From positions 221,584-285,583 of the forward strand of contig NW_019774836.1 in the NCBI RefSeq assembly GCF_001039355.2: 64,000 nt of DNA. Direction: 5' to 3'. The notes beneath the pieces were generated by a model. The model saw only the letters and a list, made by a program, of their open reading frames with translations, searched no databases and was not told the origin of the DNA. This DNA comes from Lingula anatina (taxonomy: Eukaryota; Brachiopoda; Lingulata; Lingulida; Lingulidae). A program made the position numbers and the translations under genes. Positions 51,440 through 63,400 of the stretch are shown piece by piece. Numbering within the stretch: position 1 is the stretch's first letter; each line of letters starts with the position of its first letter.

Positions 51440-54400
51440 GATATTTCCATTGTTCATTTATAGCAGGGATAAAAAGGGGATTTTTTATCGCGCTTTTCAC
51501 CTGTGTGGACAACTGGACAGACAAGAAAAAATATTATTCTGCAATACAATAAGTTAAGAGATTTGGCTAAAATTGTGAGAGGCCTATGTACAGTTGGTTG
51601 TCTTTAAGCGTAAACATTTATAAGTTTGCAAATAGGCGACCGTTCATGTACTAGTACCTGTAAAAACAGCTGGTTAACAAACAGAAACGGGTTATTTCCC
51701 ATTGTCATTTAAAGCTTGCAAAAATCAATCCGCGCCATAGTGGCCGTGCACCTCCGTGAAGAAAAGGTGTCGACGCCAACGTTGAATGTCACAAATCTCT
51801 ATGCAGGTACCACTCAGACCGATTTCAAGTAGGTTTGTTAAATACTTGATTTTGTCAATATGCTAGTGATAAGGGAGTATCCGGGTACCTCTGATGCAGT
51901 GAAATGTACTCAAGGTAGATCACATACCAGTTTCATTCCTATTATCCATTTAAAGAATGAGAGCTACAGCGTAGGCATGATTAAAAATAATAATCCGCAA
52001 AACTGGTAGGCGTTGTGAAGACCAAGCAGGAAAAATACTATTTAAAGATGACGTATGGGTTTATTAATGCTAAATAAGAACACTTAAATATGTTTTACAA
52101 AAAGAAATATAGTGATTGTTCAAACAATGGCGAGGGCACGTGTTTATTTATAGCGATGACGAGAAAATTTAAATAGTATCGCATTGTTTACGAGAATTGA
52201 CAGACAGACAACCAAGGGAAAGCTGATGTCCTGACCGGTAGGCTATCGCTGACTTTTAAAAAATGCACAAAAACATTAAAAGGGAGCTCAAAGAAATTAA
52301 TAATCTCACAAAAGATCTAATTGCATTTCAACAAAAGATGCTCAAAAGAGTTTTGCGCAGTTGGGTATTTCCACTGTTTATTTATAGCAACGATTTCAAG
52401 GGGATTTTTTTATTGCGCAATTTACCTGAGTTGATAACCAGACAGACACGAAGATATATCTCTTGAATATGTCAGCGACATTTTAGAAATAGCACAGTGA
52501 TCAGTTCTGGTGAGTTCCTGAAAAATAGCGGGACAGTGATATAGTTAAGTTACTGTAAACACTTACTACATATGAAAATAACTGGTTATAAAGCAATGGC
52601 ATTACAATGAATTCGCTCCACCTGGCTTGGAAGTTTTTAGGACGACCAGATAAAAATTATAAATCATATCACAAAAATAATTCATGTCATAATTTGTTAG
52701 GAAAAAAGAACGTTGTCCTTGAGATTTTGTGAGAAAAAGACAGACACAATTAACTATTGTGCAATTTAAAAAGTATTAATTGTGTCACAAGAAAGCACAG
52801 CGTATGCAAATGAAAGGCTCAAATTATGCGAAGGGTATTTCCAATGTTTACTTATTGCAACGAAATTGAAAGAAAATTGCGTCGCACCGACAAGAAATGA
52901 AACTAAATTTTTGCAAGATTATTGTATTTATAGAATGAACGTCGTGAGCAGTATAGCATGTTATGTAGTGGCGATATCCCATTGGGCGTCTTGAGCGTGC
53001 ATTTTTGTTTCAGAAAGTCAAACATTTATAGGTATGGAAAAACGCGAGCACTCATGAACCTGTAAAAACAGCTGTTCAAACAAACACTTGGTTATTTCCC
53101 ATTGTCATTTGAACCTTGCAAAAGTCAATCCGCGACATAATGGCCGTGCACCTCCGTGAAAAACAGATGTCGACGCCTGACGTTGAATGTCACAAATCTC
53201 TATGCAGATACCTCTCTGACTGATTTCAAGTAAGTTTGTTAAATACTTGATTTTGTCAATGTACTAGTGATAGGGAAGTACCCGGGTACCTCTGATGCAG
53301 TGAAAAGTACTCAAATAAAGTAGATTATATACCAGTTCAATTCTTATTATCCATTTAACGCACGTGAGCTACAGCGTAGGCATGATTAAAAATATAACTG
53401 GTCGGCGTTGTGAATTAAGACCATGCAGGCAGGAAAAATAACATAAAGGATGACTTAAGGGTTTATCGATACTAAATAAAAGCACCAAAAGATATTTTGC
53501 AAATGGAACAAAGTGATTGTTCAAACAATGGCGAAGACACACGTATATTTATAGCGATGACGAGGAAATTTGAATACACATGATATCGCATTGTTTACGT
53601 GCAGTGACAGCCAAACAACTTACAGTACTGGTAGGCTATCGTTGACTTTTTAAAAGAAAAAAGAATACACAAAAACGTAATTAGTAAGTTTAAAGAAATA
53701 AACAATGTGACAAAAGAGCTGATTGCAAGTCAAGAAAAAGATGCTCAAAAGAGTTGTGCGCAGCTGGGTATTTCCAATGTTCATTTATAGACTATTATAA
53801 GGGGGAATTCTTATCGCGCTTTTCACCTGTGTCGACAACTGGACAGACAAGAAAAGATATTATTCTGCAATACGATAAGTTAAGAGGTTTGGCTAAAATT
53901 GTGAGAGGCCTATGCACAGTCGGTTGTCTTTAAGCGTAAACATTTATAAGTTTGCAAAGACGCGACCGTTCATGCACTTCTGCCTGTAAAAACAGCTGTT
54001 GAGATGAGAGAGTAACACGTAGGATAGAAATGACATCCAGGTGTATCATTGTTATATAAAGGCACTGGAAGATTTTTTGCAAAGAAAAAAAATACACAAA
54101 GTGGTTGTTCAAAAAATGGAAAGGACAAATGTTTATTTATAGCGACGACGTGAAAACGATTCAGTATCGCATTGTTTACATGTGGTGGCAGTCAGACAAA
54201 TAAGCTGATATACTGGTTGGTTATCGTGCAATTTTTAAAAGAAAAAATAGGGCCTTCACAAAAACTTAATAAGCGATTAAAAAAAAAAAAAAGAGACGCC
54301 TAGGAGCTAATTACATGTAAAAGGGGAGTTACTTCTATGGTTTGAAGATATAACTTAGAAGAATTTCAAGTAAGTTCGTAAGATAATTCATTCTGTCGAT

Positions 54401-55230
54401 ATACCAGCTGTAGGGAATATTGGCCTTGAGTCTAGTGCAGTGGCGAATTAAGGCTGTCACATGATGAAGGTAGTACATGTACGTCAATTCTGTTCGTTTC
54501 AAAAGCTACAATGTATGATTTAATAAAAAGTGGAAATCTGGTCGTCGTAACACGTAGGATAAAATGATAGGTGTATTATTGTTAAAGAAATTAACAGTGT
54601 GACAAAAGAACTGATTGCATGTCAAGAAAAAGATGCTCAAAAGTGTTGTGCGCAGCTGGGTATTACCACAATAGCGAGATGTAAAGGGGGAATTTTTATC
54701 AGGTTGTTCACCAGTGTCGACAACTAGACAGACGTGAAAAGATCTCTTGCAAAGTCAACGGCATTTTAGAAATACTAGTAGCACCGAGAACAGATCCGTA
54801 GCGGGGTCGTCATATAGCGAAGTAACTGTAATGATATAAAAATAACTTGAAGTGGACTATTTTTTAAAGCAACAGTGGGACAATGATTTGGCTTCATTTG
54901 GTGTTTTTATGACAATCAGACAAGAAAGTATCAATCATATCTCAAAAACGTCATTACATATTTGTAAAGAAAAAGAAAGCTGTTATTGAGTTTTTGTGAG
55001 TACAAGACGCACAAAAAACGAATTAGTGAGTTAAAGAAAGTATAAATCGTATCACAAATAAACACCACGTGCAAAGAAGTTGCTAACACAAGTAGTGCGC
55101 ACGATATTTTTAATGTTTTACACTGCGACCAAATGGGAATAAATTGCACAGTACTGATCTTACTAGAGTTGACAATCGACAAACCGCGAAAGCATCTTTT
55201 AAAGTCAAGGGAAAAATAATTGGGTGGTCA
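51440..55230. repeat. Diverged satellite, monomer about 465 bp, grouped in threes
   Basis: The landmark GGTATTTCCAATGTT and its variants fall near 51441, 52365, 52834, 53768, 54658 and 55104, spacings close to one or two times 465. The best copies are offset by about 1.40 kb (for example GTCGACGCC in GGTGTCGACGCC at 51769 and ATGTCGACGCC at 53169) or about 2.32 kb (GAGAGGCCTATG at 51587 and 53903). These are near three and five monomers. There is no coding frame of note. Confidence 0.7.
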
Positions 55231-56136
55231 CATTGATAGGTAACTGAAATACAACTGATAAGGCCGTGTGTCAGATATGAAAATAACTTAAATGAATTGG
55301 TGGTCAGTAAGTTTACCCAGAAACCCAGTGGACAATATTTGTAAGAGAGGGTAGCGTTCGCCTCGTAGTTTGGTTAACGAACTGGCGGCACACTATAGCA
55401 TTTTATTCTCTCTATGACACTAGTCGTACTTAAGAGGGAACAACTTATTTTTGCTGGACTGAATTCTTAATGCCAATCTTTAATCCTTTTATACGTGTCT
55501 GCATGCATGCACCAGTTTGCATTTCTCTCATTTACTGTCACGCATGAGATTGTGATGGACTTGATTACATCAGCTTCAAAACGTGCCAAGACCTCGCGCT
55601 GTGATCAATTTTTTTACTCTCAAGAGTGTTGGTTGTTCCAGGAATTGCCTGCAGGTCTCAATTGCCTCCCATGTCACTTGGAAATTGATTCCACTTTTTT
55701 AAGTATCTAATTTATCATCGTCCCTATTTCTTAAAATCTTATTTTTAAGATGTTTTGAGCAGCCTAATTTCACCCAATGCACCCAGATCCACGCTCTGAG
55801 AATCAGTGCCCTCTACCAGGTCCACAGATGAAGTTTTTGCTTGATCCACAGATGCCTGTCTTATTCATTATAATTTTACTTCCATTTGGAAATTTGCATG
55901 GAATTAATTTCATCGGTCATGCTATTGTCTTCAAGTTATTTGTGTTTTAGAAGGCAATGGAAACCCACCATTCCACTGTCGCTATATGTACCAGCATATG
56001 CAATATGTATTTATATGGAGTTAAGTTTCCATCCGCCTCTGAACATAGGCTGTTCAATTTTCTTGGCTCCATTACTGTGGAGAATCCCCATTAGAAACAG
56101 AAAACTCATTTAATAATTATGTTCATGTCGTTTCAG

Positions 56137-56226
56137 ATTGACTATCAGATAGCTCGTTCCAACAACCTTGAATGATTGCTGGGTGCGTCTCATTTCCCCT
56201 CTTTAGTGGCATTCTTGTCGCCTAAG
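56137..56226 (+). other. 5' leader of the DED-CARD-CARD gene with uORF
   Basis: An acceptor (GTCGTTTCAG) ends at 56136. The leader holds a 17-codon uORF (56172-56225) whose TAA stops one base before the main ATG. If the acceptor TTTAG at 56208 is used instead, the uORF start is removed. Confidence 0.45.
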
Positions 56227-56584
56227 ATGGACGAGTACCAGTATCTCTTGCAACATCCGTTATCGCCATCGCTAGACTGGGCTGATCGTGAGTTAAAAAG
56301 GAAATGCCTATTACGACAAAATGAACTGTTTGTTCATTTGAACATAAATATTACGAAGGAAGCGGTAAAGGCTCTGAAACAACTTTCAAGGGGAGTTTTT
56401 TGTGGGGCGCGTACTCTGGAGGATTACAATACATATAAACTGTTGAATGCCTTGGCAGATGGACGCCATATCAGAGTGGGACAATATGAGTTGCTCAAGG
56501 ATATGTTGATAAAATCTGGCGTTGCATGGCTTGTAGAAGAAGTTGAGAAAGCGGAGGATGATATCAGGAAATTATGCCAAAGAG
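56227..56584 (+). CDS. DED-CARD-CARD exon 1 (DED)
   Basis: The ATG is the first in frame after an upstream TGA and has a strong context (AAGATGG). The exon encodes residues 1-119 and the first base of codon 120, with donor AGAG|GTTAGT. The helical pattern matches FADD-type DEDs through the final LL-x-x-x-L helix pair. Confidence 0.85.
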
Positions 56585-56643
56585 GTTAGTGTTGTAAAAC
56601 ATTCACGCCGTGTACTGTTCATTGATTTAAAACTTTCAATTTA

Positions 56644-56675
<32 letters not shown>

Positions 56676-59187
56676 GCCCCACACACATAAGTATACGTAT
56701 ATACCCACAAAAACCTATAGTATGTTCATTCATCACACAGTTTTGTTATCTGTAAACTTTGTTCCAAGTCAAGTGCGTGTTTTTGTTGTAAGAGAAATGT
56801 GCTGAAGAGCGCAACATGTGTGATTTAAATTGAAAGGAGTAAAAAGCCAAAATAAAATAAAATAAATAAATAAATAAAATTAAGCTTTTTTGTGTTGATT
56901 ATCATTTTCCAGAATATTCGCCCCGGCTTTCCAAACAGTGCCCCTCTCTACTCTCATTCTAGGTTATATGAAAAGTTAAAATATCCGGAAGTTCTATATG
57001 ATGCATTTTAATAAGTGTGATTGATATTATTTTGTTATATGTAGTCGTTAGACGTATGAGCAACAAATGATCCTTTATTTATTTATTTATTATCAATATA
57101 GTCAACATTATTTTATTTATAATTATTTCTTCCTTTGAAGCGTTATGTCCCCCTGTGGTATTTGACGGAGATCCTGACCATGTCAAGGCTTTGAAAGGGC
57201 ATTGCAAGAAAATCTGCTCAGCACTCCAGAAAGTTTCAACACTTGCTGATGTCACAAAAACTCTCAAACGTCACAAAATCCTAGACGATCAGCACCAAAT
57301 AGGAGATCCTGGTCCTGAGGCAGCACGGCAACTTGTGAACACTGTCATGTATAAAAGAAATAACGGTCTAAGAGCAATGAGGGTCTTGGCTTGTGCACTA
57401 TGGGATGCAGGTCACAAGGAGTTGGCATGTGATATACTGGATACACAGTACTCATGGGAGAGGGGAGCAGGTCGTGATGTTCGAATACCTTGGAGCATGA
57501 GGCTAATACTAAGTGCATACCTACAGATAACTGAAAACCTATCTGAACCAGACCTTCATCTTGTAATTGATCATCTTGTCAGCAAACGCATGGTCAGTGA
57601 GGATGAAAGAGCTGCCATACTTCAGCAGCCATCCAGAGTGGAGAAAGTCCAGGAGATGCTGGACACTCTACTCTCAGGGGAGAGGGAGGAAGCTGACGAG
57701 GCCCTTTATAATGCTCTGCTGCTTGTAGAGCAGGATGACATGGCAGACATGTTATGTAAGTTAACTATAATGCTTAATGCGTAAATATATCCAGTTGTAT
57801 TTACATGTTTATTGTATAACATATTAGGGGGTCGCAATTCGTATTATTAAGCCAGGAAAGATTTGTGCACCGAGCATATGCTGCGAATTTGACGTATGAA
57901 GAGGAACCTTAATTGAGATAATCGTGTCTAGTCATTTAGACGGCAGAAGTACAGTTTACCTGTATGGATGTAACGCCGATAATTTTTATTCACAATTAGT
58001 CGTTGGACTTATGTTTTCTTTCCTTGCTAATGGCATCGACTTGTAAGTTACATTCATGAAATAACATGAGCAGAACTGAAGCAGAACTGCAATGAACGCA
58101 TGCATTAAATGACGTGTGCGTCTTAGATTTTTTCCCGTAAATACCTCATTCATTTATCTATCAACACTCATTTGAGATGTGTTTTCTAATATTCCAGTCA
58201 GTTGGTGCTGGTTGAAATGGGAGCTTCTATACAGATACAGATGCGATCAACGTGAACTGATACACGACATCAGCATCAGAAATGAACTCATTGAAATATT
58301 CTGGGAGAGAGATCATCCATCCACCAGTTTACAGCCAACAACTGCCACACGTAATACATGTACAACAGAGGATCGTGTGGTCCCCTGGAAGGTCACTGAA
58401 TCCAGGAATGGCAGGTTTTTGAAGTCCACTATCTGTGGACAGTGGGTAAACTCCGGCTCTGAATCTGGACAGAGGGAATGGGGAGGTTACAAGGCAGTCA
58501 TAGACATAGAAACAGTGGAAGAGATTTTAGGGTAAACTTTTAATGATAAATTTTTGAATTGAGTTCAGCTAGTACTTGCATTATGTAGAAATAATTTGTA
58601 TATTTATGGTATATTTATAAACATTATTCACTTGGCACATTCACTGGCAAATAGATAATTTTGCTACTCTCATTTAGAAACAAACTATGAAAGATTTCAT
58701 ATATTACAAGATTCTGTTTTATCCTCCGATGTGTTGTATTTGGCGAAACCCACTCTTAATTTGATTACATGTAGAGGCCATGCAATGAAGCGAGGGCAGC
58801 CGGTGCAGGAGATCTTGGCAAGTATGCCAGGGGTACCCCAGGAAACGTTATTCATTCTTAACGTGACCCAGCGCCCCGACCTGAAAACCAAGTGGAAGCG
58901 CTTGCTGACAGGGAAAATTTTTCCTGATGCCAAGGTTCTCCTTTTTGAGGGCAGTGACGGTAGGTTGACACGTGTATTGGTGCCGTTTGCGTTCTTTCTA
59001 GCTCAACAGGTATCTCTCTCCGTCCCCCCTCTCATTAACATTTAACAACATGCAACGATCGCGAATAAATGCATATTATTACTCTGATGTTATTTTTTAT
59101 CATGTATTATAATTTTGTGTAATTTGGGTAATTTTGTCAATTTGGAGTTTCCGGTCTGCATAAAAACTATGCGTCCGAAATCTTTTG

Positions 59188-59257
<70 letters not shown>

Positions 59258-59882
59258 CAAATGAAGGATTAAATGAATTTAAAAGTAAATTAATTAATAA
59301 GTAAATAAATAAATAGTGCATATTTACTTTCAGGCCAGGGGATAACACGAGGAGGGAAAAAGAGGAAACTTAATGGGTGCTCGTGTGAGCTTAATGGGGG
59401 TAAGTACACACGTTTGTAAAGATACTGTGTTTTGGGATGTTTTGTGTCAATATGCAGACTGATTATATTGACGTGTTGAATTGTACAGACATAGCCTACA
59501 TTGTGTGTTTTAATTACCTGTACAACAAAAATGAATCTTCTTTAAAGTTTCAGCATACTTACACACCTTGATTGACTCTATACTAATGATACACGTGAAA
59601 CACCTCTATATTTGATACATTTAAGTAATATAACGTAAGGGGTCATTTAGTTTTATATGGAAATTTCCCCTTCTTATTATCAGTATACAATATGGTTACC
59701 TACATTATTCCAATCAATCAAATATGTTTTTATTTGAATGATGTTTCATAACTTAAAAAGGTGTCTTAAAATAAAAGTATGCTATTAAACTGGAAGTATT
59801 GTAAGTAACATAAACTGTTTTGGTGTTTTCAGAAGGAATAGAGGGCCAGAGCTCAACGCTGAATTTCTGCCCCGTTTCATAG
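56227..59882 (+). CDS. DED-CARD-CARD protein with unknown C-terminal domain, six coding exons (535 aa)
   Basis: Exons 56227-56584, 57141-57755, 58198-58531, 58775-58959, 59334-59399 and 59833-59882 join with matching phases (1, 1, 2, 1, 1). Residues about 30-112 read as a death effector domain (LFVHLNINITKEAVKALKQL, then LLNAL and the closing LVEEVEKAE). Residues about 132-219 and 240-324 are CARD-like six-helix stretches. The second is the clearer, with VIDHLVSKRMVSEDE followed by ILQQPSRVEKVQEMLDTLL. Residues 325-535 are Trp-rich, then basic (GGKKRKLNG), and match nothing I recognise. DED and CARD domains build homotypic filaments in caspase and NF-kB signalling, so this is probably a cytosolic adaptor. 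No caspase, kinase or NTPase domain is present. DED, CARD and death folds can be confused by eye. Confidence 0.82.
56648..56676. repeat. CA microsatellite in DED-CARD-CARD intron 1
   Basis: About 14 CA units occur in tandem. Confidence 0.95.
57141..57755 (+). CDS. DED-CARD-CARD exon 2 (two CARDs)
   Basis: The exon is 615 bases, phase 1 to phase 1, with acceptor TTCTTCCTTTGAAG and donor TTAT|GTAAGT. It carries both CARD-like domains, residues 120-324. The first begins after FDGDPDHVKALKGH. The second ends LLLVEQDDMADML, a standard CARD helix 6. Confidence 0.88.
58198..58531 (+). CDS. DED-CARD-CARD exon 3 (unknown domain, first part)
   Basis: The acceptor is TTTTCTAATATTCCAG and the donor TTAGG|GTAAAC. 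The exon begins FSWCWLKWELLYRY and includes WGGYKAVIDIETVEEIL. The alternative acceptor four bases later would give an immediate stop, so this one is preferred. The domain is Trp/Arg-rich and unrecognised. Confidence 0.75.
58775..58959 (+). CDS. DED-CARD-CARD exon 4 (unknown domain, second part)
   Basis: The exon runs from phase 2 to phase 1, with acceptor ATTACATGTAG and donor GACG|GTAGGT. It encodes GHAMKRGQPVQEILASMPGV, then FILNVTQRPDLKTKWKRLL and KIFPDAKVLLFEGSD. The strand-helix alternation suggests a compact alpha/beta fold. Confidence 0.75.
59188..59256. repeat. Poly(A) and ATA microsatellite
   Basis: A run of more than 30 A leads into about 12 ATA units. It lies in intron 4 of the DED-CARD-CARD gene and could be the tail of a retroposed element. 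Confidence 0.9.
59334..59399 (+). CDS. DED-CARD-CARD exon 5
   Basis: The exon is 66 bases, phase 1 to phase 1, with acceptor TATTTACTTTCAG and donor GGGG|GTAAGT. It encodes GQGITRGGKKRKLNGCSCEL with a basic KKRK patch that might act in nuclear import. Confidence 0.6.
59833..59882 (+). CDS. DED-CARD-CARD exon 6 (C-terminus)
   Basis: The exon is 50 bases with acceptor GGTGTTTTCAG, coding for EGIEGQSSTLNFCPVS and TAG. AATAAA at 59922-59927, 40 bases after the stop, fits the end of the transcript. Confidence 0.65.
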
Positions 59883-59921
59883 ACAAAGACCCACGTACTT
59901 TCACGTTGTAGTTAGATTTGA

Positions 59922-59927
59922 AATAAA
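59922..59927 (+). terminator. Poly(A) signal of the DED-CARD-CARD gene
   Basis: AATAAA lies 40 bases after the TAG of the last exon. Confidence 0.45.
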
Positions 59928-60209
59928 AACGATCTTACTGAGGGTAATAGAACAAATAACGCTGGCTTCAACATTGGTTAGTTGGTATTTTTAATCAGGG
60001 AAAAACGATACTCAGGGAATTACAAATGTGTGACTGAAAAAAAGAAGAAAAAGAAAAAAGATTGTTCAGTGGATAGATAGATAAAGATGCGGCAACAAGT
60101 TGCCATTCTGATCCACTGGGATAATGAAGTTGAGGGAACGAAAAATGTATTCTTAATTCACCTTAAAGTTATAAAATCGTCTTAAGCAGTAATCCTACCA
60201 TGGGTGATC

Positions 60210-60487
60210 ACGAAATAGAGTGGATCAAATGGTGGAATGCTCTCCTCTGGTACAATAGGTTGTGGGTTCAATCCCCAGCCGGGTCATACCAAAGACCATC
60301 ATAAAAATGGTACCTACTGTCTCCTTGCTTAGCACTCAGCATATAAAGGTTGAAGTAGGGAACAAAGCCAGTACTGTTGAATGACTGGTAACAGAGGGCC
60401 ATGTGGAAGATAAGCTTGTGCTTCACATGTGTACCCCTCTTTAAGGGGTAAAAAGTAAAAAGTAAAAAACAAAAGTGAATAAGTAAA
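60210..60487 (+). mobile_element. tRNA-derived SINE
   Basis: An A-box-like TGGTGGAATGC (about 60231) and a B box GGTTCAATCCC (about 60266) lie at normal polymerase III spacing. They are followed by a body containing TCCTTGCTTAGCACTCAGCA, a motif I associate with widespread marine invertebrate SINEs, and a short-repeat tail (AAAAGT repeated). The sequence lacks a full tRNA cloverleaf, so it is not a tRNA gene. Confidence 0.65.
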
Positions 60488-63400
60488 ATGTCGGTAAATG
60501 TCATGTCATGCCGTAACCTAAAATGGTTACAGACGGTTTTTAGTTTGCACGAATTAATCAGTAATATGAAAGAATTACAAACATCATTAATCGGAATTTG
60601 TAGAATATTAGATGTTACCATGATATATTTATATATATCAAAAAGTAAGTATACAATTATCATAAGTAACGGTTGTTCTGTATATAGTCAAGATGTTTTT
60701 GCTGAAGCTTTATATGATGTGTTTAAAAAGCTGTGGTCACTTTGAAATATCCGTTGTCCGACCTGTGTTTGACATTATTCTGTTTCCAATCTTTTAAGCC
60801 CTCTTTTTGGCACACTGATTTTATCTATATTTGAATCATGTCACGGTTTGAGTGTTGCTTAGATGAGCCATCGATCATTTCCAATGGGACCAGAGGGATC
60901 AATTCAGATGTGTTCTGAAAGATGTGTTCTCTTTAAAGTTTTTGTAATGACAACGTGAAAATTTAAAAATGCAACAACTATTTTTTATTTGTTGCCATAC
61001 TACTTATATTAACAATATGGATATATCTAGTGTATATACCATAATTTGCTATGTATATCCCCTTTTTATTGTTTTTATTGCATCCGCCAATGAAATGGTT
61101 GATGCTTTTGTTTGCTTATGTTATGTATGTGTCATGCTGTACTGAAACTGATATCAGATGGACACAAGACTAGTAGAAGGGAATACTTAAATTTGGCTCT
61201 GACCGCAAAAACATCGGTTCATTTATGAGGGTGTTGTAAGACATCGTATGAACGTTCCAGAAGCGTAGCCCTCTGAAAAACCCACGTCGTTGCGTTATAG
61301 TACATTCGTATGCATATCGGGTGCCTTTGATCGATCTATGGGTATAATACTTCCACCGTTGATTGGCCGGGGACCAAATTCGTGCGATATCCAAAACTTA
61401 TATCCATCTGGTGTTTGTTTTGAGACAGTGTGAGAGAAACTTTCGGGATATTCGGTTATTAGGCAGCCAAGAAGTGACCCAAATTTAAACTGAATCTGAG
61501 TCTGTATACTTTTATACTGATTTTTGTGGTTGTATTTCCTTTGCGGAGGTCTGCGCTTTATGTTGGAGTGCCCTGCTGTTGGTGTATATATTTTTTGTGT
61601 TTCGCAGAGAACCAGAGGAATTAAAAGTGTGATAGCAATAGCAAAAATAAAAGCCCATTGACTAAGATATTCTGTACTCAGAACATATGTATTCTCTTAT
61701 GAATGTCACAAGTATATGGGGTTGAAGCATGACGTCATGAGCAGCTATTTAACCCGACTGGCCATCAAAATAAGTCACTTGTACGCATGGGGAAAATACC
61801 ATTGTACAACTGTGACTGTGGGAAATGGTCAATTGGATTCCTGCTTAAATTTCAAGGCGCAGACAACGACAATGCATTTATTAACCCCGGTATCATAGTA
61901 AAGATTGTTTATGTTAAAACCCTAACATATAAATACTTAATGCATTTAGAAGGGTGTAATAACACTATGATGTATTGACTGTGAGTCCGGCCAATCCAAG
62001 CTCCTAGTGACGCATGCGCAACATTATACTACTTATTACGTGTAGCACGTGCATGTACCTCTGTGGTGATTGAGTGGAGCAGGAATTAAAATGAAACGAT
62101 GTGTATTATATTGTAAGTAGATGTCTGTAACAAAAAGAAAAGGAGGCAAACGTTTGTACTTGAGTGATTATTCTAATAAATGGGGCTTTCAAAAATAGAA
62201 ATGATTGTTTTATTCTTTTGACAACTGGTTCAAGTGCAAAATATCCTCTTTGATGCAGAATAATGTAACATTCAAATCTATTTCGATCTCGTTTCCGGTA
62301 AATGTGACTACACTCGAATGCCATCTCAGCCTTTTCTATTTTTTATAAGAAAATAAGTTTCGAAATGAAATTGTGAGGCCATTGATTAACATTTTAGACA
62401 AAGTTCATACATTTTTTTCTTGGGTGGGAGATATTTTTTTCGTCTCCATTCGTCATTTGAAATCATTTGTTAAAACAAAAGCTGAGCACTGTTCAATCAA
62501 TTTACTTTCTTTTTTAAGTAAAGCATGTAACTGCCCCTAAAATGACTTTTAAACAAGCGAATTATTGTGAATTTGTGCCAAGAATATGCCAGTTTCACAA
62601 ATATATGATAAGTGATAAATAACAAAGCATGCCTTGGTTCAACACAGTAAATTACAGTAGATTAAAGTCTCGGTCTAATCATTAGGACATCTTTTAGGAC
62701 TAAATTTTGTGACCAAAGTCTCGAATATAACAATATTATAAAATTAAAATAATATCATTTATCATATATAAGTAACAACAATATTGTGATAAATAAAACT
62801 AATATACATGAACAGCAGTCCTCTTTTATATAAGTCGGTAAACGTCGACGTATCAACGATGCCGATTTGTTTATTACAATGCGCACACACACACACACGA
62901 CTTCGAATATTTCAGTATAGGAGTAGCTTATCACCTTTGGTTAAAGCAAAAACATAACTGACAAAAAGAACAATTTTTTGAGAAAACGACTTTGGAGAAA
63001 CTCCCCAATCAAATCATGTGCTATTTAAATAATTTTAAAGTAGAAGCCTATAAGCTTTAAATATATAATAATACATATCTTTAAGCCATTATGTTTTAAA
63101 AATGAATGTGTACCCTTCTTCGTCAGCTAACATACTTGTATATGAATTATTCTGAAAAAATAAATATTTACCCTACTGCAGCATTTCCGCGAATGAATCT
63201 GAGTATAAAAACAATAACAGAATTTAGAAAGAAAATGGAATGAATTTATCCCAGTGACGCAGCTTGCCTGCAAACGCTTCTGATTTGGGGACCCGTCATA
63301 CATGTATTACAGGTAGATAAAATGGCCCCACACGCCTATATTACAAATTGGACTTGAGAAAGGAGTAGGCTGCGGTCATCATATTTTGAAAAAGAAAAAA

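Noticed and set aside
51440-55230. CRISPR-like or coding tandem array
   Set aside because: Units of about 465 bp, diverged and without short identical repeats or unique spacers; eukaryotic context.
60226-60300. tRNA gene
   Set aside because: The A and B boxes are present, but I cannot fold acceptor and anticodon arms, and the sequence continues into a SINE body and tail.
61170-61394. 74-codon minus-strand frame with Arg/Tyr-rich peptide
   Set aside because: Higher CpG than its surroundings but no recognised motif and no splice signals that tie it to another exon.
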